Shown here: positions 11,901-22,799 of the stretch, one piece after another
Numbering within the stretch: position 1 is the stretch's first letter
Layout: each line of letters starts with the position of its first letter
Assembly (NCBI RefSeq): GCF_037038585.1
Contig: NC_092523.1
Location: forward strand, 32,651,501-32,715,500
Length of the DNA stretch: 64,000 nucleotides
Direction: 5' to 3'
DNA from: Patagioenas fasciata
Lineage: Eukaryota > Chordata > Aves > Columbiformes > Columbidae
Program-made: the position numbers and the translations under genes
The notes under the pieces: model-generated
Database searches by the model: none
What the model was told of the DNA's origin: nothing
What the model saw: only the letters and a program-made list of their open reading frames with translations

Positions 11901-12385
11901 CTCAGCTTTTGCCCTCCCCTACAATTCCCGCACTACCACGTGACTCCTGGAGCTCACCAACAATGTCAAGTTGCTCGGCCGCATCCTCTTCCCTTTTCCT
12001 TTTCTTCTCCTTGTGCTTTTTCTTGCTGCAAAGGGAGACACAAAGGAAATAAGAAGGTGTCTTCGACCCGGCCGTTCCACGGCGAGCTCTGCCGCCCGGT
12101 CCCGCTCCCCAGCCCCACAGCAGTGGGTCGGTGACACCAGGAGGGAGTGAGGGGCTGAAAACCCGGAACCCCCGGCCATTCCCACACCCGGGACGGGACG
12201 GCCCGGTCTCATCCCACTGCAGCCTCCGGCGCGACGCCAAAGCAGCGCAGGGGGGCCCGGCCGGGGTCTGTCAGCGCGGCGGCTGCCGCAGTGGCAGAGC
12301 AGAAAAGCCACTCCACACCTCACCTCTTCTGTTTCGCCCCTTTGAGGACGAGCTTGGTGGATTTCACGCAGGAGTACTCCGCCAT
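5948..12385 (-). CDS. FRG1: FRG1 (FSHD region gene 1), complete nine-exon coding region
   Basis: FRG1 is a nuclear/nucleolar RNA-binding protein linked to pre-mRNA splicing and reported to bind actin. Coding exons, right to left: 12385-12324, 12025-11958, 10217-10095, 9149-9092, 8907-8793, 8410-8306, 7560-7469, 6889-6779, 5984-5948. They total 771 nt, giving 256 residues plus TGA, close to the 258 of human FRG1. All eight introns are GT-AG and phases match at each junction. The protein starts [14 protein letters not shown] and has a lysine/arginine nuclear-localisation block at about residues 22-33. A fascin-like beta-trefoil region follows at roughly 44-190, with [18 protein letters not shown] and [14 protein letters not shown]. 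The basic C-terminus ends KADRYCK. The start is chosen because MAEYS is the conserved N-terminus and lies in the CpG island. No frameshift or premature stop is seen. The family identification is from memory of human FRG1 and is very secure. Confidence 0.97.
6779..6889 (-). CDS. FRG1: FRG1 exon 8
   Basis: It codes [18 protein letters not shown] through EMLLD. It follows a C-rich polypyrimidine tract and CTTACAG. The donor is GTACTT. Confidence 0.95.
7469..7560 (-). CDS. FRG1: FRG1 exon 7
   Basis: It codes [20 protein letters not shown] and then [11 protein letters not shown]. The acceptor is TTACTAG and the donor GTATGT. No ORF listing based on ATG would show it because it has no internal Met; I found it from the expected sequence between exons 6 and 8. 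Confidence 0.93.
8306..8410 (-). CDS. FRG1: FRG1 exon 6
   Basis: It codes [20 protein letters not shown] through GEEEMIK, exactly 35 codons, phase 0 at both ends. The acceptor reads CAGAAG, a tandem NAGNAG site that could also start the exon at 8407 and drop one Lys. Confidence 0.93.
8793..8907 (-). CDS. FRG1: FRG1 exon 5
   Basis: It codes the most conserved part of the domain, [17 protein letters not shown] and then [11 protein letters not shown]. The acceptor is TTTGAG and the donor GTAAGC. It ends in phase 0. Confidence 0.95.
9092..9149 (-). CDS. FRG1: FRG1 exon 4
   Basis: It codes [18 protein letters not shown] plus two bases of an Arg codon. The acceptor is TTCCACAG and the donor GTAATT. 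The FRG1 segment preceding it is one residue shorter than in human. Confidence 0.95.
10095..10217 (-). CDS. FRG1: FRG1 exon 3
   Basis: It codes the start of the beta-trefoil domain, [20 protein letters not shown] through LFTLGAPHK. The acceptor is TTTTAG and the donor GTTTGT. The intron on its 5' side is the longest in the gene, about 1.74 kb. Confidence 0.95.
10218..11957 (-). other. FRG1 intron 2
   Basis: The longest FRG1 intron. It contains no additional recognisable exon. A purine/G-rich run near 11670-11706 on the plus strand is low-complexity. The remaining introns (0.18-0.95 kb) are also empty of recognisable genes. Confidence 0.8.
11958..12025 (-). CDS. FRG1: FRG1 exon 2
   Basis: It follows a CTTTGCAG acceptor and codes the basic nuclear-localisation block [14 protein letters not shown] and then EQLDIV. 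The donor is GTGAGC. It completes the Ser codon from exon 1 and leaves one base of a Gly codon. Confidence 0.95.
12324..12385 (-). CDS. FRG1: FRG1 exon 1 (coding part)
   Basis: It codes the 20 N-terminal residues, beginning [13 protein letters not shown], plus two bases of a split Ser codon. The donor is GTGAGG at 12323. Confidence 0.95.
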
Positions 12386-12498
12386 GTCGGGCTACGGCGA
12401 GCGCGGGAGGACACGCCCAACTGCGCACCGCGAACGGACGGAAGCCCCGGAGCGACAACCTTCGGCCGCCCTCGTTCCCTTACTTCCTGAGCGCGCGC

Positions 12499-12512
12499 CC
12501 CCTAGGGGGCAG
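12499..12512 (+). promoter_or_regulatory. CTCF-like motif at the FRG1 promoter edge
   Basis: CCCCTAGGGGGCAG agrees at 13 of 14 positions with the degenerate CTCF core as I remember it (CCASYAGRKGGCRS). It lies about 115 bp upstream of the FRG1 ATG, between the gene and the gene-poor interval. Confidence 0.5.
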
Positions 12513-12545
12513 ACGGCAGCGCCGCAGCGTCCGCTCCGTGTTCCC

Positions 12546-13600
12546 TGCACACAGAATTTTAGGGGAACAATAAACCAAGAAAAATTTAAAATTACGTTTC
12601 AGAGCGTGCCCCCCAGCACCTTCCCCTTGGCTCGGCTCTACCGGTTGCTGTAGCGCTTTGCAGGACTGCAGGCCCCTAGCGGCACGGAATGAAGCGCTTA
12701 CAGCTTCGCCTCTGGTGTGTGGTTGCAACAGGTGTTCCTGTGCAGCTACAGGCACATCGAATGGACTCACAGCAGAGCCCTGTGCCCTATGCCAAGGGCG
12801 GCAGGCCTTGCTGATGCAGGAGCAAAAGCTTCAAGTGAAGTCTGTGAGGACAAGCTGGAGAACTGAAGCTCTCAAGTCAATGAAACGTGCCAAACTAGGG
12901 CCAAAGTGAGGTTTATGACTTTTTTTCCCCATCCTTTTAGCCAGTTGTTATTCCACAGAGTAAAGTCTACCTCAGGCTTTCCCCCGCGGGCATAACCAGC
13001 TGTCTCTCACACAGTTAACTTACCACCTTCTCAAGAGGTATCACTATTTCTTCTTAGGTAAATGGCCTTGCTAGTACGTGTGATTACACTCCCAATTTGA
13101 GCAGTAATTTATGTTTAGTGTGTTGTTTCTACTTCACACTAACGTGAGAGGCTTTGTGCCCCAAAGCCTGTCTGCTGATTATTTTAGCTGGTTAAATGAA
13201 ACTGAATGAATCTTAACACGTATACAATACAGAGGTGCTTGCATTGGTTTGCTTCCTTTTTGGTTCTGATTTCATTACCCACCTATGCTTCCCAGTTCTC
13301 AGCACCCCAAAGGTATCTTCTCCAACTAGGAAACTGAGTGTTGCAAAGACACCTCAAAAGTCAGTTTAGACAGGTGATAAGCTCCAAACGGACTTTATCC
13401 TGAGTAGAAGTGTTCAGTGGAAAACCAACTAGAAACGGGGCTAGCAGAAAAATTATTCAGCACTGCAACATTATACAACATAGACTTGGTTGCTGGTTAG
13501 GAGTTCAGCTACTACACAGCCGATTCAGATTTAAGGGATCCCAAAACTCTACAATGATGATTCAAAATGTGCATCTTCCCACTCATCGAAAGTAAGCACT
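12546..13600. other. Upstream flank of FRG1 without a recognised gene
   Basis: Mixed composition, with frames of up to about 83 codons but no splice context or known motif. I see nothing here that I can name. Confidence 0.5.
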
Positions 13601-13751
13601 CTCAAAAGTACCTAGATGATTGCCTTACCAATTAGGCAAGGTGACTTTACTCCCCAAAGACATTTCCCTAGCTAGTGTCCCGCTCTATGCAGGATAAACC
13701 ACCAGACCCACTGTCCTGAGGAAGACCAACTCAAATGGTGCCTCTGGTGGG

Positions 13752-13890
13752 CTCCTTTTATACCTGAAGTGGAATCTGAGCAGTGGTCAGACTATGGTAG
13801 TGGTCCAGAAACGTCTCTCAACCAAGGTGTTTCATTGGTCAGCGGCCCTGTCTGTCAACCAAGGGGCGTGTGCATGAGCACATTGGTCTG
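13752..13890 (-). promoter_or_regulatory. TATA plus double-CCAAT promoter-like block
   Basis: The minus strand carries TATAAAAGGAG at 13762-13752, CCAAT boxes at 13838-13834 and 13886-13882, and two copies of CTTGGTTGA followed by AGAC about 35 bp apart (near 13818-13826 and 13853-13861). The order and spacing are those of a TATA promoter firing toward FRG1. A good splice donor (GTAAGG) lies downstream at 13628. It could drive a noncoding first exon or be the U3 of an old LTR. No poly(A) signal or LTR ends were found nearby. Confidence 0.4.
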
Positions 13891-13999
13891 TTGCTTTCGG
13901 GGCAGGAGGTGGGGAGTGCATCTGTGACAAGAGCCATATGCGTGGTATATGGTTATGTCAAAGCCTTTAAAATTACTGAAATTGTGGCCAGGTGATGAA

Positions 14000-16900
14000 A
14001 CTCTGCATGTGTAATGTCCCAGTGGCTGACCCTGGAGTTTGTGGATGACTGCAGATGTCTTCCGCAGACACTGTGATTGGATCCAGGACCTTGGCACTTC
14101 TCACCAGAATGCTTTTCTATTTATGTGCCTAATATGACAAACCCCATAATTTTATCTGTGAAAATGGAGAAGTTACAGCTGCCATGTGGAATGAAAGCAA
14201 CAGCAATGGACTTTCAGGACATTTTGGCAAGTCCTCGATTTTGGAGCTTTAGGGAGAAGGCAGTTGGGAGGAGGCATGGGCTTGTCAGCAAAAGCAATAC
14301 TTGAATCAAGCTGCTGGTGTCTTTAAATTCAGAACACTTTTTTTATGTCTCTGGCACATGCTACTTCCCTGCTAGTGTCTTCTTCTGTTGTAGTTTTTCA
14401 GTGAAAGACAGTTGTGTCCTTGATCAGTGTTTGGGAAGTGGATAACCTGAAGCAGTGTGTTGCTGTAGTAGGCAGCACATGACTTTATTGATTTATTGAC
14501 TTGCCAGTCCCAGGAACTTGCGTCTTGCAATTATTTCTTCCAGTAAAAGCTGAAAAAATAGGCATTACAGAAAGCTGCAGGCAGTGACAGCCAGCTTGCT
14601 GACCACTTCTGATCTCTGCATGGAGCTGCAATCAGGGAAGTGTTATTTTGTAAAGTCTTGATCTAGTCAGGTTGCAAGTGTCCCACACATCTTACTGTAT
14701 GTGAAGGACCAGAGAAGATGAAGATTTCAAAACACAAGATCGAGATACCTAGCCAGACTCCTAGCAGTCCCCCAAGTACATTCTGTTTTCTGTTCTCACA
14801 TTTCTAGAGATTATTGCCTGACTTCTAGAAACCTTTCAATACTGTCTTAGAATTTGACAACCGATAATGCAATGGTTGTTCCTTAGTTTGCGTCCTCATT
14901 TTTAGTGGTAGATGCAATGGCTTTTTCCTTGTTAAAACATTTTGGTCAATTATATTCATGTTTCGTGCTACATTCTCACAACATATCTGAAATTAATTGA
15001 AGCTAACCTCAGCATCAAGCAATTTTAGTAAATACAGTTATAATTATATTTTACTTTCATTTTATCACGAAATATTTTTTTTTTTTTTCCCCCAGGTTCT
15101 AAAGATATGCCTACAAGGCAGAAAATTTAGTAAAGGAAACATGAAAAATGAGAGCAATTATATAGGAGTTAGAAGAAAATACGGAGGAAATGAGTGAAGC
15201 AAAAACTGTGCCTGTCAGCAGGTTGATCACTCACCTTCACCCTTGCATGCTGAGTTGTCCTTCAGTGTTTTGGTTATTTTGGGGTTTTATTTTGGGTTCT
15301 TTTTAGGCTTTGATTCTGTGGAGAGTGAATATGCAGGAAGTCTTTATTGTATCTAACTTTACAATGTCATTTGTGATTGAGAATTTATTTTTTGATTGCT
15401 TAATCATGCAACCTTAGCATTTGTGGGTATTTGTGTACTCTTGACCAAGTGGACCAGTATATCTTGATACACCATGGCCAGTACTTCAGAGTACACAGGC
15501 ACTTGCCTGAGAGGTAAGATGGGAGAGGAAAAGGTGGTGTTTTAGTATGTTATGAAACAAAGATGCCTTGACCACTTTTGGTTAAGAATATAAAGTGTTT
15601 TATAAGAAGTGTAACACGTTTAAAGTTATTAAGAATTATCTAAGTTAAATTGTTGCTTTTACTTGGTAAGTTTAAAAAAACAAAAGCAATCAAATAGTTT
15701 GTGTTTTAAAATACATATATTTGTATCACATGATGGAAGCACACAGGCTTTATGTTTTGCTGTTTGTCCACCAGATGTTGCTATAGCCACAAAAATAGAT
15801 GCAGATTAAGAAATTTGAAAAAAATGAATAGCTCTGTTTTCTGTACAGATCACCCTTAAATATCCTGATCCTAAAAAGAACTGCACACATGCTTGCATTT
15901 TTGCATTGCGAATATTCCCAATTAATTCAATTATGCAACTTGTTCTGTATAAAGTTAAGCATGTTTACAAACTTTCTTAGGATGGGGCTACATCAATTGT
16001 GTTTACTATTTTTGTTACTTGCTGTTCTGTTTTACCAATCATGAAGAGAAATAGGGAAATACAGAAAGATAGACACCATACATTTCTAATTTTAAAAGAA
16101 ATGTGTGTTTATTTCAGGCTCCCAGAATGTGAAATGTATCTTCTTATTAATGAACATAATTTTATTTAAAATTCACATAGTTTAGATTTCTTCTTTAATT
16201 TAGTGACTCCAGCAAGAAACAGACATCACTACAGTATATACAAAAGACAGTAAAACCTTTTCCTGCAGGAGAAAGCGATGCCATCAATCAGAAAACTGTA
16301 TCTAAAATGGTACCACTTTAGAAAAGCTATTTAAACTCTAATTTGCTAGTTAGTATTTTTGAAATTAAAACATTTCCAAAATGTGCTGGCTATGATTGTT
16401 TAAAAAATATAACAGTTCATTTTCTTAATGGCAATGGAAATAAATGGAGCCTTTGTGTTTGCACATGTAGAAAACAAATCACTTTTTTAATGACTGGATT
16501 TTCCAGCCAGCTTGGAATTTGCCGCATGTGCATTTTATTTTGAATGCCTGAAGAGTGAAATCATTTGCTGTCTCTCATGCAGATGGGGCAGATTGGCTGA
16601 GGTGTCATTTGCAAAATGTGCACTTTCATCATGCACATTTGGAGGGGATCATTACAAACAATGTTTGCTATAGACATTCAGCATTGACGAAAGTGGAGGG
16701 CTGAGCATCCGTGTGTGTAGCCTGCAGTTGTAAGAGCCTGGGCAAAAACTTGGGTGCTTTGGAGCTTTCTTCTGTCTTGTTTATTTATGTTAGGAGGTAT
16801 AAAAATACCTCCCCAAACCAGAGAAGCTTGAATTAGTTCTCTTGATAGCAGAGGTGACAGATAGTTTATATGCTTTCTTTTTTTCTTTCATTTACAAGTG

Positions 16901-19900
16901 TGGGGCCCTTGTGAAATATCTAAGCTGCTGGCTGATTTAACAGCCAAAACTGATATAGTTTTGTTTACTCATTTACAGAAGGAGTGAACTCTGATGTGAG
17001 TTAGAACCAGAGCAACTACATTTTATTTTTTGTCAAAGAACATACAATGGAATGTTGTGGCTTTTTCTCATAATGTTCAGCAGCAGTTGTGTGAGAGTGT
17101 TGGAGCATCCCCAGGACATGATGGTGCATACCACAGTGATGTGACAGATGTAAATAAAAAGCTGATTTGATTCTTGGCATTTTTAACGCTGCATGCTGAA
17201 AATGCTTTTAAAATAACTTCTAAATTGGAAATGTGACCTAAAATTATCTTTTTTAAAACTTAAAGTGTTAGTATTAGATTTTTAGCACAGGTAAGTAGAT
17301 ATTCTCAAAATGGTATTTCTAGTTCTCAGCTTATGGTGTAGTAGTTAAAGCCTGTTTGGAAAACAGAGTTTCTCAGCCTGTCAGGGGCACGATGGAGGCC
17401 CAGCTCCAACCTTCCCACTCTCAGCATACATAGTTCAGAGACACTTTGTTGGTTGTGGCTTCTCAGCTGCTTCTGCCTTGCCCGATCTCTCCCTCACTTT
17501 CCTGTGCTGTTGCTCTTAAAAGTTACTGTAGCTACGTTTTTGTAGCTGGTCACTTTCTCAGTATCTGCTTCTCCAGACATTGAGAACCTGCTCTGCAGTT
17601 TGGCAATGGGAGACAGAGCAGTCACCAAAATCCTGTTCTGCTGAACACTGAGTGTAATGAAGAGGCAACCATGAATGTACAGTGGTCTCATGCAGATGCC
17701 AACTCTGTGGTGTTTACTTGGGCTCAGGCCTTCTGGTTTCTGCTTATCAGCCCAAATGCATTAGCATGGGTACTTCTTCAAATTCTGTTATTCTTTTCCG
17801 CTGATCACTCTGATTTTTATCCTGATGTGCTAAGGAAAATTTTTGTGTGTGTATGAACACGTTTGTCTCTCTACCTATTAGTCTATGTTTCTTTACCAAT
17901 ATTTTTTTAAGTGACCAGTTTTTTTCCAATTTAACAGATAGGTGCAGGCCACAACAATAATTGAACTCTGTTGAGTTCTGAAACTGTTTTTAGGTAAGTA
18001 GGAAAAAGATGTATAACTTTCCCGATGGAGGAAAGAGTTGCAGTATGAGCTCTCCATCTTACTAGAGATGGGAGGGAACCTTCAAGCAGGAAGGAGTCTG
18101 TAAAAAAACTCCTAGTAAATCATGGGACACTAATGAGTGAAAAATCAAACTGCATTATTTCCAGTGCTTAAGGAGCAACTTATTGCTATATACTGTAATT
18201 TCAGATTTTATGGGATGGAAATTTGATTCTGTAAGTTGAGTGTAATTGATGTTTTTTGATGTTTCCTGACAAATAGCTAGCATGTTTGATGCAAATGTAG
18301 TTGAAACTCCCTTCCCTTATTCACTGGTACTGTAGGGCAAATGTGGACTCAACTATAAATTAAACACAACAGGATTTTTGTGGCAAGTGACCTACTTTGT
18401 GCTATGTGTCATATGCAGACTTTTCCCTCTCTGGAACACCCTTTTTTCTTGTCTCCAGCGAGTGTCGTTTCCCTTGTTGTATGTGGTTGAGTTTGTTTAT
18501 CTCATTAGGAAAGCCACAAGATCCGTTGGGAAAGATTTGCTGTTTCATGTATACATAGCACTGTCGTCATTGTGCCTTGTTAGCCTCTAATCAGGTTTAA
18601 TTTAAATACAGCTTCTCACTAGTGCCTTTTTAAAAATGGAGTGTTTAAAAAAAGTCTACCTTTTTTTTAAAAAAAAAAATTATTCTGTGACTTAATAAGA
18701 AATAAACAGGTGGTTTCACATGGTCTAGGAAGGGTGTCCTCACTTTCACAGCATTCTTTCTGAGAAGTGGCTTACTGAGGGTGAGCCCCCTCACCCCCCT
18801 GCAAAAGTATGTGACTTTCTCTTGGGCTATATATTTTTCTTACTCCATGTCCTCTGAGACTGCATGGGTGTCCTTTATATTTTCAATGGAGATATGAATT
18901 GGCAGAACGTAAAAGGAGAATGAATCCGTGGCAGGGTGTTCTTTTTCAGTGCTGCTGTCCCCCTGGCCATAAAACTGTGCACCTTTTCCCTTGTAAATTA
19001 TGTTTCCTCTCCCCCAGGACTGCGATATAATTTCTTTCTGTATTTTTTTTTTTCTAAGAGGACCGGAGCATTTACTCGCTATGATTGTTTTCATTGCCTG
19101 TTTGAATTTGAAGAGCTTTTGTAAGTAATTTTCCCCTCTTATCCTCCATAGCTCCTGATTCTGTGTAATTTGTCCTGAATGCAGATGCTCTTCCACAAAA
19201 AGGCAATTTTTACTAATGCACTGGCAGTGAATGTCTTGTAAAAAAATGCTTTTGTATGGGCTTAGCAATTGTGAATGTGAAAGGGAGACCTGTAGACTAC
19301 TGCATAAAGAGTAGGTATAATCTAGGCAAAGATAGAAAAAGCCTTATGCTCTGGAGGGAATTCTGAGCTGTTCATTATCCCTGTCCACTCACCTCCTTCT
19401 AAACGCATAAAATGTAAATGGACAGTGGTCCCACTTGTGGTTTTTTGTGTGGTCTTTTTTTTGATGAATAAATACACTTAACTGCTGCTCTTTTGTGAGG
19501 TCCTGACTCAGGTTGTCCTACTTGTTTTTTTGTCCATAGAACCTTCAAATGATGTAAACATTTATTAGATTTTGAAGCAGTTAAAGAGATGAAAGACAAA
19601 TGTAGAGCTTCCTGATATCTTCACCCTAATCAGGATTATCTCTGGTATCTCATTGTACTTTTGTTTTTATTTTTTGCCCATCATATATCTGGTAAGTCGG
19701 GTTTGTCCAACTTTTTGTATTATACTTTCTAAAAGCAGAACAAAACAGATTCTGAGTTTACAATCACCCCCTCCTTCTTGACATTAGGAAACAAAGTTTC
19801 TAACCCCTAGCACAGTATATGAAAACTGTTTGGAAATACGGCAGCCAGAGATGGCAGCATTCACCGCCCTAATGCAGCTTGACTTTTTTCTAAAGCTGCA

Positions 19901-20400
19901 GTAACCTGAACGATTGAATGATGTCAGATTCTTTAACTTCCACTGGAAAAGTACAATGCAGTCCAGAATTCCTGTCCCTCATGATTATGAAGAGACATAA
20001 CACTTGATTGCCAGAGTTCAAAAATTTGAAGGGCAGAACAGAAGAAGACTATCTATTGTTTTTTTTTTAAATACTGCTTTCACATTGTTGTGAATGTTTT
20101 AGCCTGACTGATGATTGTTGAGTGCTTTGAGTTGGCAGCATCTGTTGCTTTGTGTCCTGTCACAGCACGTAAGTAAGTGGGAGTTAAAACTGCTGATCTT
20201 CCCATATTCTGATCCTGAGAGAAAAGGAGAGAGAACATTTCAGTCTGCGTCACCTGCTTTCAGGTTGTTTTCCCCACAAATTACCTTCAGCGTACATCAG
20301 TGCTTTTCTTACAGTCTAGGTGCAGCGCAAAATACTGTTTCCCAATTAAGCTTTATTTTGCTGAAGGGGTCTCTCCTGTTCCTGAAAATCCCAAATCTAA
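14000..20400. other. Gene-poor AT-rich interval
   Basis: Only short chance frames, none with convincing splice sites or family motifs. Poly-T runs occur near 15068, 18661 and 19046. The frame of 142 codons at 18840-19268 (minus) has no recognisable domain. Confidence 0.5.
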
Positions 20401-22125
20401 TTTGCTGAAGATAAAAATAGTCCTTTTCCTATCACAGCTTCATGAAACCATGGTGTGACAAGGCATGATCTGGTTTAGATCTTAAAAGGTGAAGTCTGTG
20501 AGACTGCTTAAGATGTTTGAGTGCATCCCAGAGTAGCAGTTGGCTGGAGAGGAGTCCTAGGCAATAATCCAGGCAGAATTTCTGGCATGTACAGTAGATG
20601 GGGTGTAGTTCATACAATTAACTTCTTAATGGAGCACTGAGCCACATCCATACTGTTCTTCAGCCTGTTTGATGGTTGGAGTCCCTAGGGGTCTGTGTGA
20701 GGATCTGCTGCAGCCAGAGCACTAGACTCGAAGGGCTCCCCAGACCTGCTTCAGGTGTTGAGTCCTTTGGTGGCTGGAGATCAATCTTGGATCTGGTTAC
20801 TTTGGGCTCCAGGTGAATAATTCAGCATTGGGAAGGTCCGTTTTGCTGTTGTCTTTGTTGCAGATGACCAAGATCTGGCTTGGGTTCCATCACTGCCTGA
20901 GGTGTCCAGAATTGCCATATCTAGGAGGTACAAAATGTCTACCTCTACTAGATCCATGAATGGAACATGCATTTTTCTACAGTATCCAGTGGAAAGCCGC
21001 AAGTAGTCGAGCTAAAAGAAATAACATACTGCTGGGTCTTCAGCAGTAGCAATGGGCAGTCTATGTATGGATCTATGATCATTTTTTCCTAGAGACAAGG
21101 GAATTCCCTCTGTTCTGAGCAAGGCCGTCTATCCCAGCAAGTGCAGAGGACCCCTCACTCAGGGACAGGACATATTGAGGATGACAAGTGCAGCTGGCTG
21201 AAGTTAGAGTGAAAAAGGAAAAAGAGCACTGTGGTAGGTTTTGTGTGCTTGTTTGTTTGTTTGTTTTTCCCCCAAATGGGATGAAATTCAGGGAACAGGC
21301 TCATGTTGTTTAAGTAGAGCAGGCTTTTCAGTGTAAAAATAATTTTGGTGCTCTTGTGGTGAAAGGCAAGAAGTGAGCCCTGCAAGCCAGGCTGCTCTTA
21401 ATAGTCCTTCAGTGCTCCTTCACTGTTCTGGGTCATTAAAAAAAAAAGAGGATGCTTATGCATAGGTTAGGCTTCTTCTCAGGGACTGATGGAGTGTGTG
21501 AAGTCTTGCCCTTCTTGGTAGCAATGTATAATAGTCAAGGTTCACAAACACATAATATTTTCAAATATTGTTTGAAACACTATTCACGGTAGTTTACTGC
21601 AGCAGTCTGGAAAGCTTCAGCGTCAGTTCAGACTTACTGTACTCCTGTGTCATGCTTGGGTTATGGCCTGAGACAGATTATTCACAGGAAGACAACAAAC
21701 GTAAACACTGACCACACTGTGACCTGATTGCTAAAGGCAATGAGAAAGAAAAGCACCCTGTGGAATCAAGATGAGTCCGAGGCAATATAGTTGTTAAAAA
21801 GCAAGGGTTTGTAGCAGCATAAAACCCAACTTACCTGTACCCACGCATGCAAATAGAGCATTCGTCCGCTAAATGACAGTGACAACTCTAAAAAGGGAAA
21901 TGGGGAAAGAGAGCAGTCAGGCTCCTGGATGCTGTGTGAAACCCCCTGCCTTGCTTTACCTGGCAACTCTCTCAACCTTCTGACCTGAAGGTGCCGGGTC
22001 TTTTCTCCCTCTGCTTCATGGGGTGTGGGTGCTGATAAGAGATGCTAAGAATATTTGCAGGGGATACCTCTTGTTTCCTGCATATGAAGGCACATGACAG
22101 GACTCCCCAGACTTGGTGTCAGTGA
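20400..22125. other. Slightly GC-richer noncoding interval
   Basis: Composition is less AT-rich than the flanks, and minus-strand frames are frequent, but none carries a motif I know. It may be an unclassified old repeat. A (GTTT)4 microsatellite is at 21251-21266. Confidence 0.35.
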
Positions 22126-22267
22126 TGTGTATTTTTGAAAGAACATCTAAAAAGCAGTTATGGCTTCAAATGTGATGCTAGATTGAGAAGCAGTCATCCA
22201 TTTGATCAGTTCTGCTCTCTCCAGCAGGTAGATACATATTAAGACTGGATATCAAATTTACGTTGTC
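22126..22267 (+). repeat. Direct repeat copy A of a 142-bp segment
   Basis: About 95% identical to 26735-26874 (about five substitutions and two single-base indels by eye), same orientation, 4.6 kb apart. Similarity stops sharply at both ends. I do not recognise the family. Confidence 0.9.
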
Positions 22268-22774
22268 CACAGAGGAGCATATCAGCGTGGGAGTGCAATT
22301 CAGATGAAAGTCATCGGGACATGATGTGGTTTCCTAAAGGTCACCTGTGAGTCCCTTGCTAGTGGAAAGAGGCAGAACAGCTGGAAGCAGCTGTTTTTTT
22401 CAAATGCCTCCTTTGATACTGGTGACAGAGTCCTCATTTTATCTGGATGCATAGTACTGTCTTATACCTCCATGAAGTGTCTCCCTGCAGAGAGGCCAGG
22501 GAATAATCCTGGCTGGACTGGTGACATGTTTTTGGCTACTGCTGGGGTTGTGGTCCACTCTTGGCAGGAGAAATGCAATATAGCCATCCTCTTGGGTGAC
22601 GTCTGAAGGGTCAGATACTTGAGGTCTCCTGTTTCTTCCTCCTCCTGAAGGGCAGTAAGATTCACTACCCAGGCTGCATGACACCTTCATTCATCCCTGA
22701 CACATAGTCAACCCACATAATTTTGCCTTTTATCTCTTCCCATCTTCCATAAAAGAGCTATAGACATCTCTTTC

Positions 22775-22795
22775 TTTTTTTTTTTTTTTTTTTTT
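22775..22795. repeat. Poly-T (21)
   Basis: Uninterrupted run of 21 T residues. It may be the tail of an old minus-strand retroinsert, but no source gene is recognisable beside it. Confidence 0.95.
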
Positions 22796-22799
22796 AACT

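Larger units (their letters stand above)
12050..12545. promoter_or_regulatory. FRG1: CpG island promoter of FRG1
   Basis: Dense CpG sequence covers exon 1, intron 1 and about 160 bp upstream of the ATG. There is no TATA box near the start codon. ETS-type GGAA cores occur upstream, at about 12437 (ACGGAAG) and 12482-12488 (AGGAAGT on the minus strand), as is common in housekeeping CpG-island promoters. Open frames on both strands here are GC-driven shadows. Confidence 0.85.

Noticed and set aside
11919..12490. Several long frames on both strands around FRG1 exons 1-2
   Set aside because: They are shadows of the CpG island and of FRG1; the conserved peptides follow the spliced model instead.
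18840..19268. 142-codon minus-strand frame
   Set aside because: No recognisable domain, no neighbouring exon and no promoter features.
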